Positions 53,460-62,525 of a stretch of 64,000 bases of DNA are shown piece by piece (within the stretch, counting starts at the first letter, position 1; the number at the start of each line of letters is the position of its first letter). The stretch lies in NCBI RefSeq assembly GCF_000376385.1, contig NZ_AQWN01000010.1:62231-126230 (forward strand), given 5' to 3'. Source of the stretch: Desulfurispora thermophila DSM 16022. GTDB taxonomy: Bacteria; Bacillota; Desulfotomaculia; Desulfotomaculales; Desulfurisporaceae. Below the pieces are notes generated by a model, which did no database searches, was not told the DNA's origin, and saw only the letters and a list, made by a program, of their open reading frames with translations. The translations under genes were made by a program, and so were the position numbers.

Positions 53460-55541
53460 CTATACCACAAGTTTGGACAAGTCGGCCAGGGGACGTGTTA
53501 AATCTGTAACCATTTTTAATAGAGCCAGACGACTTTGTCGCACCGCTTCGTCCTCCACCATAACCATTACCTGGTCAAAAAAGCTGTCCACAGGCTCTTT
53601 CAGCAAAGACAGACTGGTAAAAGCATCGGCATATCGACCACAAGTCAGGTATTCCGTCACTTGCGCCTGTACTTTGTTCAGCGCCGCCAAGAGATTTTTT
53701 TCGGCCTGGTGGTGCAACAATTCCGGGTTTAAGGCTACTCCCGTATGTTTTTTGACCAGATTGCCAGCACGGGTAAAAGCAGAAAGGGCTGCCGCAAAAG
53801 CACTGTTCCGGCGCACTTCCTCCAATGCAGCACACCGCTCTCCTACAGCCAGCAGGTTGTCGATGCCGGCCGCCAGCACAGCATCCACCGTATCATAGGC
53901 ATAACCCTTCTCCAGTAGCAGCCCCTTCAGGCGCTGAGCAACAAACTCCAGCAGTTCAACTTGTACCTGCCGGCAATCCGCTTTCAGGCCAACCCTTCCT
54001 CCATAAGCTCGATATGCCTCTTCTATCAGCCTGCTCAAGGAGAATGATAATTTTCCCGACAGGACAATGTGACAAATCCCCAAAGCCTGCCGGCGCAGCG
54101 CATAGGGATCCTGAGAGCCGGTGGGTATAATGCCTATAGCAAAGCAGCCCACCAGATTATCTATTTTCTCGGCGAGAGACAACAACTGGCCGGGTATTGT
54201 GCGGGGTAGCTCATCACCGGCAAAGCGCGGCAGGTAATGCTCGTAAATGGCCTGAGCCACTTCCGGGGATTCACCCTGACGCAAGGCATATTCCCGGCCC
54301 ATAATGCCCTGCAATTCGGGAAACTCATAAACCATGTTTGTGACCAGGTCGGCTTTGCACAAATGAGCCGCTCGAGCAGCGACCTTTTTCTGATTATCCT
54401 CAACACCCAGTTGAGCGGCCAGGTAAGCTACTATCCCTTTCAGGCGCTCCACCTTATCCAACATGCTGCCCAGGGTTTCCTGCCAGGTCACCCTGGCCAG
54501 ACTGGCCACCCGGTCGGCAAAATTGGTTTTTAGATCCTCCTGCCAGAAGAAGGCTGCATCGGCCAGGCGGGCCCGCAATACCTTTTCATTGCCCGAGCGA
54601 ACAATATCTATATGCTCATGGGTACCGTTGCGCACAGCTATAAAATGGGGTAGCAAGTTTCCATCTTTGTCCAATATGGGGAAATAGCGCTGATGTTCCC
54701 GCATGGGGGTAACCAAAACCTCGCGCGGCATGGTCAGGTATGAATCAGCAAAGCTACCCAGAAAAGCTGCCGGATATTCCAATAGGTTGGTCACTTCTTC
54801 CAATAGTTCTGGGTCCGGCGTAACCTGCCCGCCGATAGAAGCGGCTACTTGCTGGATTTGCTGCCAGATCAGTTGTTTTCTCTCCACCGGGTCCACAATG
54901 ACATAGGCCTGACGCAAAATGTCTATGTATTGTTCCGGGTTTTCGATCAAAAGCGGGTGAGGGGCCAAGAAACGGTGACCGTAAGTAATGTTTCCTGCCT
55001 GGCAACCGGCATAACTAAAGGGCACTACCTCGCTTCCGTAAAGAGCTACCAGCCAGCGGATAGGCCGGATAAAACGCACTTCCTGGTTACCCCAACGCAT
55101 GGGTTTGGGAAAATGCAAACCAGCCAGCAGGCGGGGCAGAATACCCGCCAGAACCTGCCGGGCCGGCAGGCTTTCTTCCTGTTTGACCGCAAACACATAA
55201 TCTACGGGGCCCACGGGACGTATCACCAAATCTGTCACAGCCACACCCTGACTGCGGGCAAAGCCCTCCGCCGCCTTTGTCGGTCTGCCTGCTTCATCAA
55301 AAGCCACCTTCACAGCCGGCCCTTTGGCTTCAATCACTCGCGCCTCCTGCTTTTCTGCCAGTCCCTCGATCAACAAAGCCAGACGGCGCGGGGTAGCAAA
55401 GGTCTTGACCTGGCTGAATTTAAGCCTCTCCTGGTTCAGCATCCCGGCAGCCAGTTCACCCAGCTGCTTAAGGGCAGGGGTGATAAAACGGGCCGGCATT
55501 TCCTCGGTACCAATTTCCAGCAAAAATGTTTTCTCCGCCAT
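53460..55541 (-). CDS. glyS: Glycyl-tRNA synthetase beta subunit
   Basis: A 693-residue subunit of the tetrameric alpha2beta2 enzyme that charges tRNA-Gly. It opens FLLEIGTEEMPARFI, then holds the B3/4-HD-type core (FPKPMRWGNQEVRFIRPIRW) and a C-terminal anticodon-binding part. The start directly follows the glyQ stop (TAA then ATG, no gap), so translation is coupled. Length is standard. Confidence 0.96.
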   Translation of the reverse strand: MAEKTFLLEIGTEEMPARFITPALKQLGELAAGMLNQERLKFSQVKTFATPRRLALLIEGLAEKQEARVIEAKGPAVKVAFDEAGRPTKAAEGFARSQGVAVTDLVIRPVGPVDYVFAVKQEESLPARQVLAGILPRLLAGLHFPKPMRWGNQEVRFIRPIRWLVALYGSEVVPFSYAGCQAGNITYGHRFLAPHPLLIENPEQYIDILRQAYVIVDPVERKQLIWQQIQQVAASIGGQVTPDPELLEEVTNLLEYPAAFLGSFADSYLTMPREVLVTPMREHQRYFPILDKDGNLLPHFIAVRNGTHEHIDIVRSGNEKVLRARLADAAFFWQEDLKTNFADRVASLARVTWQETLGSMLDKVERLKGIVAYLAAQLGVEDNQKKVAARAAHLCKADLVTNMVYEFPELQGIMGREYALRQGESPEVAQAIYEHYLPRFAGDELPRTIPGQLLSLAEKIDNLVGCFAIGIIPTGSQDPYALRRQALGICHIVLSGKLSFSLSRLIEEAYRAYGGRVGLKADCRQVQVELLEFVAQRLKGLLLEKGYAYDTVDAVLAAGIDNLLAVGERCAALEEVRRNSAFAAALSAFTRAGNLVKKHTGVALNPELLHHQAEKNLLAALNKVQAQVTEYLTCGRYADAFTSLSLLKEPVDSFFDQVMVMVEDEAVRQSRLALLKMVTDLTRPLADLSKLVV

Positions 55542-56429
55542 TTACTCCGTGCCTCCCCAGGATTTTTTTAGCAGCGGGTAGCCCATTTCCTCCCGCTGTT
55601 TCACATAAGCCTGGGCACAACTGCGAGCCAGGTTGCGCACCCGGTGAATATACCCGGTGCGCTCGGTCACACTGATGGCCCCCCGGGCATCCAGCAAGTT
55701 AAATGTATGCGAACATTTCAACACATAATCGTAGGCCGGCAACACCAGTTGCTTTTCCACCAGCCGCATAGCTTCGGCTTCAAACATATCAAACATTTTA
55801 TGCAACATATCCACATCAGCTTCGGTAAAATTGTAATGGGAGTGCTCCACCTCACCCTGGTGGTGCACATCACCATAAGTAACATCTCCCACCCAAATGA
55901 TATCAAAAACGCTATCCTTGCCCTGAATAAACATGGCTAAACGTTCCAGACCATAGGTAATTTCGGCACACACCGGATGACAATCAATACCGCCACACTG
56001 TTGGAAATATGTAAACTGCGTTATTTCCATGCCATCCAGCCATACCTCCCATCCCAATCCCCAGGCTCCCAGGGTGGGGGATTCCCAGTTGTCCTCCACA
56101 AAACGGATGTCGTGCTTTTGCGGGTCAATGCCCAATGCCCTCAGGCTCTCCAGGTATATCTCCAGCACATTGTCCGGTGAAGGCTTCAAAATAACCTGGT
56201 ACTGGTAATAGTGTTGCAGCCGGTTGGGGTTTTCGCCATAGCGTCCGTCCGTGGGGCGGCGGGAGGGTTCCACATAAGCCACCCGCCAGGGCTCCGGACC
56301 GAGGGCTCGCAAAAAAGTAGCCGGGTGCATGGTGCCGGCCCCTTTTTCTATATCATAAGGCTGCTGTATGAGGCAATTTTGCCCGGCCCAAAATTTGTTT
56401 AAAGTCATGATAATTTCTTGAAAGTTCAT
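55542..56429 (-). CDS. glyQ: Glycyl-tRNA synthetase alpha subunit
   Basis: A 295-residue class II catalytic subunit, activating glycine and transferring it to tRNA with GlyS. Landmarks are [14 protein letters not shown] at the N-terminus, [27 protein letters not shown] and [27 protein letters not shown]. The ATG at 56429 gives the family start; a GTG-like upstream ATG (56441) lies closer to AAGGAGGG and cannot be excluded. Transcription starts from the promoter at 56554-56582. Confidence 0.96.
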   Translation of the reverse strand: MNFQEIIMTLNKFWAGQNCLIQQPYDIEKGAGTMHPATFLRALGPEPWRVAYVEPSRRPTDGRYGENPNRLQHYYQYQVILKPSPDNVLEIYLESLRALGIDPQKHDIRFVEDNWESPTLGAWGLGWEVWLDGMEITQFTYFQQCGGIDCHPVCAEITYGLERLAMFIQGKDSVFDIIWVGDVTYGDVHHQGEVEHSHYNFTEADVDMLHKMFDMFEAEAMRLVEKQLVLPAYDYVLKCSHTFNLLDARGAISVTERTGYIHRVRNLARSCAQAYVKQREEMGYPLLKKSWGGTE

Positions 56430-56484
56430 TTCCTGACCCATCTCCCTCCTTACGTTTTACCCACTAGCATTTTAAAAACATAAA

Positions 56485-56523
56485 CCTCCCGTCCTGGTAC
56501 GGGAAAAAACCAGCGACGAGAGG
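56485..56523 (-). promoter_or_regulatory. Stable hairpin in the glyQS leader
   Basis: Nine-base outer stem CCTCTCGTC/GACGGGAGG with an inner CTGGT/ACCAG helix, followed on the minus strand by TTTATGTTTTTAA. It sits in the roughly 115-base leader of glyQS, and could be an attenuator. The T-box core (AGGGTGGNACCGCG) is not present. Confidence 0.55.
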
Positions 56524-56553
56524 CAAATAGCTATAGACAGACCACTCTCATTC

Positions 56554-56582
56554 AATTTACCAGAATTGCCACCCAAAGTCAA
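56554..56582 (-). promoter_or_regulatory. Promoter of glyQS
   Basis: TTGACT, 17 bases, TAAATT on the minus strand, about 125 bases upstream of the glyQ start. Confidence 0.75.
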
Positions 56583-56610
56583 GACAACCTCTATTGTGAA
56601 TTATTAAGAA

Positions 56611-57063
56611 TCAAAAATCATCCTGGCCCAGGACATCATCATTTTTTTCCTCAGGGCGGTCTATTTCCAGACTGTATTTCTTGGCCAGAGCTGTCATCCC
56701 GCCTAACGCCGCCAGGATGGCCAGTTCGCTGCTGGCCAGCGCGCCCAGAACACCCAGTGCTCCCACAGCTGCCGGCACTTCCAGTACAGTTTTGTCACCC
56801 TGTTTGATCTTGATTTTGGTTTCTTGGCTCTTGGCAACAATCCCCTTTAATTGCCCCACCAACTCCTGACCACGCTGCTGAAATTTTTCGGCCAGTTCCC
56901 TGCCTTTGCGCTGCAGATTCTCCTCAGGTTCGACATGGCTTTCTTCCAGATATATCAGCGCCTGTACCACATCTCCGCCAACTGCCGCCAATGCCTCCCT
57001 GGCCTGGCGGTAACTCACCCCGGTACGGGACCGGATGGCATCAATTTTTTGCAATTCATCCAT
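56611..57063 (-). CDS. DUF4342 protein with UBA-like N-terminus
   Basis: A 150-residue protein. Residues 1-42 (IDAIRSRTGVSYRQAREALAAVGGDVVQALIYLEE) form a UBA/TS-N-like three-helix domain, as in EF-Ts and NAC. After a charged helix comes the DUF4342 part with VAKSQETKIKIKQGDKTVLEVPAAVGALG and an amphipathic glycine/alanine helix that may touch the membrane. No function is known. SD GAAGGTG. It lies between recO and glyQ on the same strand. Confidence 0.82.
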   Translation of the reverse strand: MDELQKIDAIRSRTGVSYRQAREALAAVGGDVVQALIYLEESHVEPEENLQRKGRELAEKFQQRGQELVGQLKGIVAKSQETKIKIKQGDKTVLEVPAAVGALGVLGALASSELAILAALGGMTALAKKYSLEIDRPEEKNDDVLGQDDF

Positions 57064-57118
57064 CGCACCTTCACCGTCCTATCGATTATTACACTATTCT
57101 GGGATAATCTTTTCCAAT

Positions 57119-57877
57119 TTACCGCCAGTCCATACCGTCTACCCAGTCTAAAAAATTCAGCACAGGCAGTTTTTTTTCCAGGTGATAAACCATGAATTCG
57201 CGCAAAATATTTTTAACCTTCCGGGCTATCGACTCCGGCCACTTTATTTCTTTTAAACGATCCGCCGGTAAATACAACAACTGGAGCATGGCCTGGTGGC
57301 AAAACGGCGATAGGCCTGTACCGGATAAACCCAGATGGACAACACAATCTTGACACAGCACTCCACCTTGTGCGGGAATAAAAAAAGCTTCGCTATTACG
57401 CATATCGCTACCACATTCCAAACATGTTTTTAAATGAGGCCGGTAGCCCATCACAGTAAGAAAGCGAATTTCAAAAGCCCGCAGCAGCACCTGGTCATAT
57501 CCTTTGCCTATTTCCTGCCAGGTTGCATCTATCAATCTAAATAACCGAGGGAAAGGCTCTTCCGGCATAGTGAAAGCATCCACCAGTTCCGCTACATAAG
57601 CGGCAGCAGTTAATCCGTCCAGGTTTCCATGCAGGGCGGGGTACATACAAACCGTATCGGCCTGTGCCACGGTATCCAATTCCCTCCCGCGGCGCAATTG
57701 TAAGATTACCCTGCTAAAAGGCTGCACACTACCCCGCTTTTTACTGTGTGGTTTTTCCACCCCATAAGCAATAGCTCGCTTTTTGCCCTCCTCCAGACTG
57801 AAAAAGGTCAACAGGCGGTTGGCCTCCCCACAGGCAATGCTTTTCAGCAGCAACCCATCCAGTGTGTATAAACGCAA
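57119..57877 (-). CDS. recO: DNA repair protein RecO
   Basis: A 252-residue recombination mediator that loads RecA in the RecFOR pathway. The OB fold is at the N-terminus (YTLDGLLLKSIACGEANRLLTFFSLEEGK), and the zinc-binding helical domain has CLECGSDMRNSEAFFIPAQGGVLCQDC. Position between era and glyQS matches other firmicutes. The start is a TTG at 57877 with GGAAGGTG upstream. Confidence 0.94.
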   Translation of the reverse strand: MRLYTLDGLLLKSIACGEANRLLTFFSLEEGKKRAIAYGVEKPHSKKRGSVQPFSRVILQLRRGRELDTVAQADTVCMYPALHGNLDGLTAAAYVAELVDAFTMPEEPFPRLFRLIDATWQEIGKGYDQVLLRAFEIRFLTVMGYRPHLKTCLECGSDMRNSEAFFIPAQGGVLCQDCVVHLGLSGTGLSPFCHQAMLQLLYLPADRLKEIKWPESIARKVKNILREFMVYHLEKKLPVLNFLDWVDGMDWR

Positions 57878-57988
57878 AACCTACACCTTCCTGTACCTGA
57901 GCTAATGTACCCCCAGATAATACCAGGATAACCGGTTCTTCTGTTGTGCAGACTACTTTTGAATTTTTCAAGCGGGAGGACACAGCAA

Positions 57989-58681
57989 ATGAAAAAAAGC
58001 TATGTTATTTTTTTGATCTTATTATGCTGTCTGTCTTCTTCTCTGGCAACACCATCCCAGGCTAATAATTCATCCGGGTTAAAGAATAGAGTCATAGTCC
58101 TTGATCCCGGTCATGGTGGCTATGACCCTGGCGCAGTAAATAACAATATCCGAGAAAAAGATTTGAATCTCGCACTCAGCCAAAAAATAGCCGAGTTACT
58201 AAAAAAAGAGGGAGCTATTGTTCACCTAACCCGCACCAAGGATTACAATCTGGCTCCGGTGGGATTGCATGGACGCGCAGCCAGATTTGCCGACTTGAGC
58301 CTGCGAGCAGCCATGGCCAAAGAAAAATCGGCCGACATTTTTGTAAGTATACATATGAACAGTATTGCCTTTCGTTACTGCCGGGGCGCAGAGGTCTATT
58401 ATCACTTCCAATCCCAGGAAGGCGCCAGACTAGCCCAAAGCATTCAGAGCGAACTGATAAAAATTCCTGGCATGCGCAAGCGCACTGTAAAGCCGGGTGA
58501 CTATGCCCTGTTACGACTGACCACAGTACCTGCAGTTATTGTGGAGGCTGGCTTTATTACCAACGATGATGAACTAAAGCATTTGACTACGGAAAGGTAT
58601 CAACAAGCGCTGGCCGAGAGCATTGTGCGGGGGATAGAAAACTATTTTTCGCCAAATGAAAAACAACAAAGCGGCTCTTAA
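57989..58681 (+). CDS. cwlD: N-acetylmuramoyl-L-alanine amidase CwlD
   Basis: A 230-residue sporulation amidase needed (with PdaA) to make the muramic lactam of spore cortex. It has a signal peptide (1-27), then the Amidase_3 zinc site: H in VLDPGHGGYDPGAV, E in NIREKDLN, H in ISIHMNS-like VSIHMNSIAF, and VEAGFITNDDE. The ATG at 57989 has GGGAGGACA upstream; 15 extra codons are open before it. It is on the plus strand, divergent from recO, and ends in a bidirectional terminator. Confidence 0.93.
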   Translation: MKKSYVIFLILLCCLSSSLATPSQANNSSGLKNRVIVLDPGHGGYDPGAVNNNIREKDLNLALSQKIAELLKKEGAIVHLTRTKDYNLAPVGLHGRAARFADLSLRAAMAKEKSADIFVSIHMNSIAFRYCRGAEVYYHFQSQEGARLAQSIQSELIKIPGMRKRTVKPGDYALLRLTTVPAVIVEAGFITNDDELKHLTTERYQQALAESIVRGIENYFSPNEKQQSGS

Positions 58682-58717
58682 AAAAAGTACCTGTCTTGAG
58701 CTGACAGGTACTTTTTT
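58681..58717. terminator. Bidirectional terminator between cwlD and the YhcN-like gene
   Basis: Perfect 15-base arms AAAAAAGTACCTGTC/GACAGGTACTTTTTT with a 7-base loop; T runs on both strands serve both converging genes. Confidence 0.93.
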
Positions 58718-58738
58718 ATCGCTGCTGCAGTTAGCGAT

Positions 58739-59245
58739 CTAGCGGGCAACGGGGGAAAGGCGACGCATTATGTCATTCAATTCGTCCCGAAAACTGCTTA
58801 CCGGGCGACCCTGGTTAATACCACTGGCGATTCTTTTCAGCCGCGTCACCATATCAGCATCGGTGGAAACCAGGACATCCTTGATCCTGCTATCCTCCTT
58901 TTTGATTTCTGCGGCCACCCGTTTTTTAATGTCTTCAATCTTGCTTTTCTCCAGTTTTGCCTTAATATCCAGCCCCACCAAGGCCGTATTGCCGGTAAGC
59001 ACTACCGTAGCACTGTTTACACCGTCCACCTTTGCTGCCCGTGCTGCCAGCTTTTTAGCCAGGGCACTGGCTTCTCCCGGATTTACCGGCAGCGTTTGCG
59101 ACGTCCCGGGCGCCGGGACCAATCGCCCGGTATTATCGGGCATAGGTGCTGGCTTGCGCTGGGGCTGGCATCCCGCCACCAGTATTACCAGTAGCGTTAG
59201 TAGGAGGATCTTGTACCAGGTAAACCAGATTTTTTTGTTTGACAA
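58739..59245 (-). CDS. YhcN/YlaJ family sporulation lipoprotein
   Basis: A lipoprotein of about 168 residues with lipobox LVAGC. The mature part holds the family core ALAKKLAARAAKVDGVNSATVVLTGNTALVGLDI, a BON-like alpha/beta module. YhcN and YlaJ are spore inner-membrane lipoproteins of Bacillus; YlaJ affects germination. The start is a TTG at 59245 with GAGGTG six bases upstream; a GTG three codons earlier is possible. It converges with cwlD. Confidence 0.87.
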   Translation of the reverse strand: MSNKKIWFTWYKILLLTLLVILVAGCQPQRKPAPMPDNTGRLVPAPGTSQTLPVNPGEASALAKKLAARAAKVDGVNSATVVLTGNTALVGLDIKAKLEKSKIEDIKKRVAAEIKKEDSRIKDVLVSTDADMVTRLKRIASGINQGRPVSSFRDELNDIMRRLSPVAR

Positions 59246-59310
59246 ATTTTTCACCTCACTTTTTCTGTGGTATTATTTTTTTTAAAGTATTTACCTTGAG
59301 GAGAGTAATC

Positions 59311-59880
59311 ATGTCCCAAAGAAAAAAAATTGTTCTAGCAATAACTGGCGCAACAGGTGCCATTTACGGCGTAGAATTGCTCAAAGCCTTGCGCAATGCC
59401 GGAGTAGAAATTCATCTTATGATCAGCCCGTGGGCTGAAGTAACGCTGGCGGAAGAAACCGATTATTCTCTGCAGGAAGTCAAGCAAATGGCCGACCATT
59501 TTCATGCGGCCGGCGATCTGGCGGCAGGACCGGCCAGCGGTTCTTTTGTACACCATGGCATGGTGGTGGCTCCCTGCAGCATGAAAACGCTGGCCGCTAT
59601 ATCCCACGGGCTGGCCGATAATTTAATCAGCCGCAGCGCCGACGTTTGCATAAAAGAAAAACGTCCTCTGATCCTGTTGGTCAGAGAGACGCCCTTAAGT
59701 GCCATTCATCTGGAAAATATGCTCCGGTTGGCCCGGCTCGGCGTAACAATTATGCCTCCAGTTCCTTCTTTTTATCACCGCCCGGTCCACATCAGTGATC
59801 TCATCTCCCAGACTACCGGGCGGGTGTTGGATATGCTGGGTCTGGAAAATATGCTGGTCAAACGGTGGCAGCAAACTTAA
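59311..59880 (+). CDS. ubiX: Flavin prenyltransferase UbiX
   Basis: A 189-residue enzyme that attaches a dimethylallyl group to FMN, making the prenylated-FMN cofactor of UbiD decarboxylases. Family motifs are VLAITGATGAIYGVELL (7-23), VVAPCSMKTLAAISHGLADNLISR and RPLILLVRETPLSAIHLENMLRL. The ATG at 59311 has GAGGAGAG upstream. No ubiD-like gene is in the window, so the client is elsewhere. The stop codon shares TTAA with the corA stop. Confidence 0.93.
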   Translation: MSQRKKIVLAITGATGAIYGVELLKALRNAGVEIHLMISPWAEVTLAEETDYSLQEVKQMADHFHAAGDLAAGPASGSFVHHGMVVAPCSMKTLAAISHGLADNLISRSADVCIKEKRPLILLVRETPLSAIHLENMLRLARLGVTIMPPVPSFYHRPVHISDLISQTTGRVLDMLGLENMLVKRWQQT

Positions 59881-60857
59881 ATCCATTTTTTTACCCGGAA
59901 GATCAGGTACATCCACAGTGAAACCCCCAATAAACCCAGAGTAATGGAGATGGTGGAAATTGCATTGTCCTGCGCCGGCAGCGGCACATTCATACCAAAA
60001 AATCCCGTCACGAAAGTAAGGGGCATGAAAATGGTGGAAATCACGGTTAATACACGCATGGTTTCGTTGGTCCGGGCACTGATAATGGAATAATAAGTAG
60101 CCATGGCGTTGTCCACCAGTGCAGCAAAACCGTCAATGGAATCAATGATGCGCTCGATATGGTCCAACAAGTCCAGATAATACGGTGCATTCTCCTCAGA
60201 AACGGCAAAGCTGTACTGGCCATTGTTCATGGTAAAGATGCGCTTTTGCGGCATAATGGCCCGCCGCATGGCTAAAATGGTGCGTTTTAAGCTCAAAAAT
60301 TCTTCTGTGATTTCTTTGCTGGGCTCTACATAAAGGTCGTCCTCCAATTCATCAATCCGGGCGTTAATGCGCTCCAGCACAGGGAAATAGTGGTCGGTGA
60401 GCCCGTCCAAAATAGTGTAGAGAAAGAAGTCGGGACCTTTTTGCATAAACAATGCTTGATTAGACAAACATTCCCTGGCCAGCCTTCCCAGAGTGCGCAG
60501 GGTGCGACGGTGCAAAGTTACTATAAAGTTATTCCCCAAATATACATTGAGTTGTTCCAGGGAGACCTCTTCTTCTTTGTCCTCCTCATAGCGAATGGCA
60601 TGTAGCAAAAAGAAAAAATAATCTTCATAGTCATCGACTTTAGCCCGGGGGCTGTAATGCAAGCAGTCTTCCACGGAGAGGGTGTGGAAACCAAATATAC
60701 TTGCCACCTCGTTTATTTCCGCCTCGGTAAAGTCGTACAGGTCCACCCAGAGCAAACTGCGGGAGTTGGCCAGTAAATCCGGCCTTCTCAAATCAACATC
60801 ATGAATGATGCGCTTTTGGTCGGCATCGTAAAAATAAGTTTTGATCAATCCCTTCAC
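59877..60857 (-). CDS. corA: CorA family magnesium transporter
   Basis: A 326-residue Mg2+ channel. The N-terminal funnel domain has DLYDFTEAEINEVASIFGFHTLSVEDCL. Two C-terminal helices carry the GMN motif (TGFFGMNVPLP). Its long leader carries an M-box riboswitch, so expression falls when cell Mg2+ is high. Start GTG at 60857; a TTG three codons later is possible. It converges with ubiX. Confidence 0.95.
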   Translation of the reverse strand: MKGLIKTYFYDADQKRIIHDVDLRRPDLLANSRSLLWVDLYDFTEAEINEVASIFGFHTLSVEDCLHYSPRAKVDDYEDYFFFLLHAIRYEEDKEEEVSLEQLNVYLGNNFIVTLHRRTLRTLGRLARECLSNQALFMQKGPDFFLYTILDGLTDHYFPVLERINARIDELEDDLYVEPSKEITEEFLSLKRTILAMRRAIMPQKRIFTMNNGQYSFAVSEENAPYYLDLLDHIERIIDSIDGFAALVDNAMATYYSIISARTNETMRVLTVISTIFMPLTFVTGFFGMNVPLPAQDNAISTISITLGLLGVSLWMYLIFRVKKWI

Positions 60858-60872
60858 CCCTTTTCGCCAAAA

Positions 60873-60906
60873 TAAAAAACCTTCACCACAAAAAATGTGC
60901 GAAGGC
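60873..60906 (-). terminator. Riboswitch-controlled terminator before corA
   Basis: Stem around CCTTCGCAC/GTGGTGAAGG followed on the minus strand by TTTTTTATTTT, between the M-box aptamer and the corA start. A competing antiterminator can form with GGAGAAGGCG just upstream (60929-60938 area). Confidence 0.8.
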
Positions 60907-60940
60907 TACCCCACCCTGTGAGCAAGATGACGCCTTCTCC

Positions 60941-61097
60941 ACTCGTACAAGCTTTGGCACTGTATAGCTAGGGTTTATCAAGCCCAGCCGCATTAGGTAA
61001 AACCTTAAGCCGGTAATACCTGTTGACCCGTTATCGTCTCTCGACGGTTCCGGGCAGCGGCATGTGTCTATACAGAAGCCTCACCTAACGAAGAGCT
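60941..61097 (-). ncRNA. M-box (ykoK) magnesium riboswitch
   Basis: The minus strand reads CTTCGTTAGGTGAGGCT, then CTGTATAGACACATGCCGCT, then ACGGGTCAACAG, and finally TATACAGTGCCAAAGCT, in the order and spacing of the M-box aptamer. This RNA folds tightly around Mg2+ and then favours the terminator at 60873-60906, shutting off corA. Rightly placed between the era gene and corA. Confidence 0.95.
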
Positions 61098-61156
61098 TCA
61101 TATATAATTTTATCCCATGTAAAAATAGCACATTTTATTAGTAATGACAAGCTGGA

Positions 61157-62050
61157 TTATGGCGTATAACCAAACTGACGAATAATGCTCTCCCTGTTGC
61201 GCCAATCTTCTTTAACCTTGACCCAGAGCTGTAAAAAAATCTTGTTACCAAAGAGAGCTTCCATTTCCTCCCGCGCCAGCTGACCAATTTTTTTCAGCAT
61301 CTGCCCACCTTTACCGATCAGGATGGCTTTCTGGGAGTCCCGTTCCGTATAGATGACAGCATCTACTGCCACTAGATCATCCCGCCGTCGCTCTACATTT
61401 TCCACTACCACGGCAACGCTGTGCGGCACTTCTTGGAAGGTCAGGTGCAATACTTTTTCCCGGATTAATTCAGCCATGATAAAACGCTCCGGACGGTCGG
61501 TAACCATATCATCCGGGTAATATTTGGGACCTTCCGGCAGGTACTTGATCAGCAACTCGGGCAAAACATCAACATTTTCACCCGTTAGAGCAGATAGGGG
61601 TATGATCTCCTTGTAGTCCAGAGTAGTCCGGTAGCTTTCAATCAAGGGCAGTAATTCCTGGCGTGGTACAAGATCAATTTTATTAATCACCAGCAGAACC
61701 GGGGTTTTTACCTGCTTAAGCTGCTCAATGATATACAGATCCCCCGGACCGGGCCGGCCGGCTTCCACCAAAAAAAGCACAACGTCTACTTCGCGCAAGG
61801 TATTCAGCGCCACTTCCACCATATATTCGCCCAGCTTGTGCTTGGGCTTGTGAATGCCCGGAGTATCCATAAGAACAATTTGCGCGTCCGGGCGGGTGAT
61901 TACTGAGTGAATTTTGTGCCGCGTGGTCTGGGGTTTGTCCGACATAATGGCTATCTTCTGGCCTACCAAACGGTTAAGCAATGTGGACTTGCCCACGTTC
62001 GGCCTTCCCACAATTGCTACAAAACCGGATTTATAGCCTTCTGGTTGCAT
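61157..62050 (-). CDS. era: GTPase Era
   Basis: A 297-residue GTPase that helps mature 16S rRNA and assemble the 30S subunit. G1 is [13 protein letters not shown]3 DTPGIHKP and G4 NKID, followed by a KH domain with [21 protein letters not shown] that binds the 3' end of 16S rRNA. The ATG at 62050 is chosen by family comparison; a GTG at 62065 is immediately after AAGGAG, too close. It follows cdd. Confidence 0.95.
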   Translation of the reverse strand: MQPEGYKSGFVAIVGRPNVGKSTLLNRLVGQKIAIMSDKPQTTRHKIHSVITRPDAQIVLMDTPGIHKPKHKLGEYMVEVALNTLREVDVVLFLVEAGRPGPGDLYIIEQLKQVKTPVLLVINKIDLVPRQELLPLIESYRTTLDYKEIIPLSALTGENVDVLPELLIKYLPEGPKYYPDDMVTDRPERFIMAELIREKVLHLTFQEVPHSVAVVVENVERRRDDLVAVDAVIYTERDSQKAILIGKGGQMLKKIGQLAREEMEALFGNKIFLQLWVKVKEDWRNRESIIRQFGYTP

Positions 62051-62103
62051 AAATAACCGGCTCACTCCTTTTGACCTTGCAAGATAATCTTACTCTGGAA
62101 CAA

Positions 62104-62496
62104 TTATAGTGAAAAATAACTTGGCAACAGCTCTCCGGCCATGCACTGCTCGTACTGCCCGTGTTTGTTGCACATAAAAACTATCATCCCGGGAGCAAAT
62201 TCCACCAGCACCTGGCGACAGGCCCCACAGGGACTGCAATAATCTTCCGTATCCGCTATGATAGCCATGGCCAGGAACTGTTTTTGACCCTCACTCACGG
62301 CCTTATACACGGCAACCCGTTCCGCACAGCAGGTCAGCCCGTATGAGGCATTTTCCACATTACACCCGGTGTATACCTGCCCGTCGGCAGTCAGCAGTGC
62401 TGCCCCCACCAGAAAGCCGGAATAAGGAGCATAAGCTTTTTCCCTGGCCTGGCGTGCCGTGTTGATCAGCAACTCAATCTCCTTTGCGGATATCAA
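62104..62496 (-). CDS. cdd: Cytidine deaminase
   Basis: A 130-residue tetrameric zinc enzyme, turning cytidine/deoxycytidine into uridine/deoxyuridine for salvage. The zinc site is CNVENASYGLTCCAERVA (C, then HAE/CAE type with E as proton shuttle) and PCGACRQVL. Start TTG at 62496 behind GAGGGGG. In the usual dgkA-cdd-era order. Confidence 0.93.
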   Translation of the reverse strand: MISAKEIELLINTARQAREKAYAPYSGFLVGAALLTADGQVYTGCNVENASYGLTCCAERVAVYKAVSEGQKQFLAMAIIADTEDYCSPCGACRQVLVEFAPGMIVFMCNKHGQYEQCMAGELLPSYFSL

Positions 62497-62525
62497 TATA
62501 TTATCCCCCTCAAACTTAAAAAATC

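Noticed and set aside
56430-56610. Glycine T-box before glyQS
   Set aside because: GGGTGGCAA near 56570 recalls the T-box, but it lies in the promoter spacer and the following ACCGCG and specifier helices are missing.
57741-57983. 80-codon minus-strand frame upstream of recO as a YqzL-like gene
   Set aside because: It overlaps the recO start in another frame and does not resemble YqzL.
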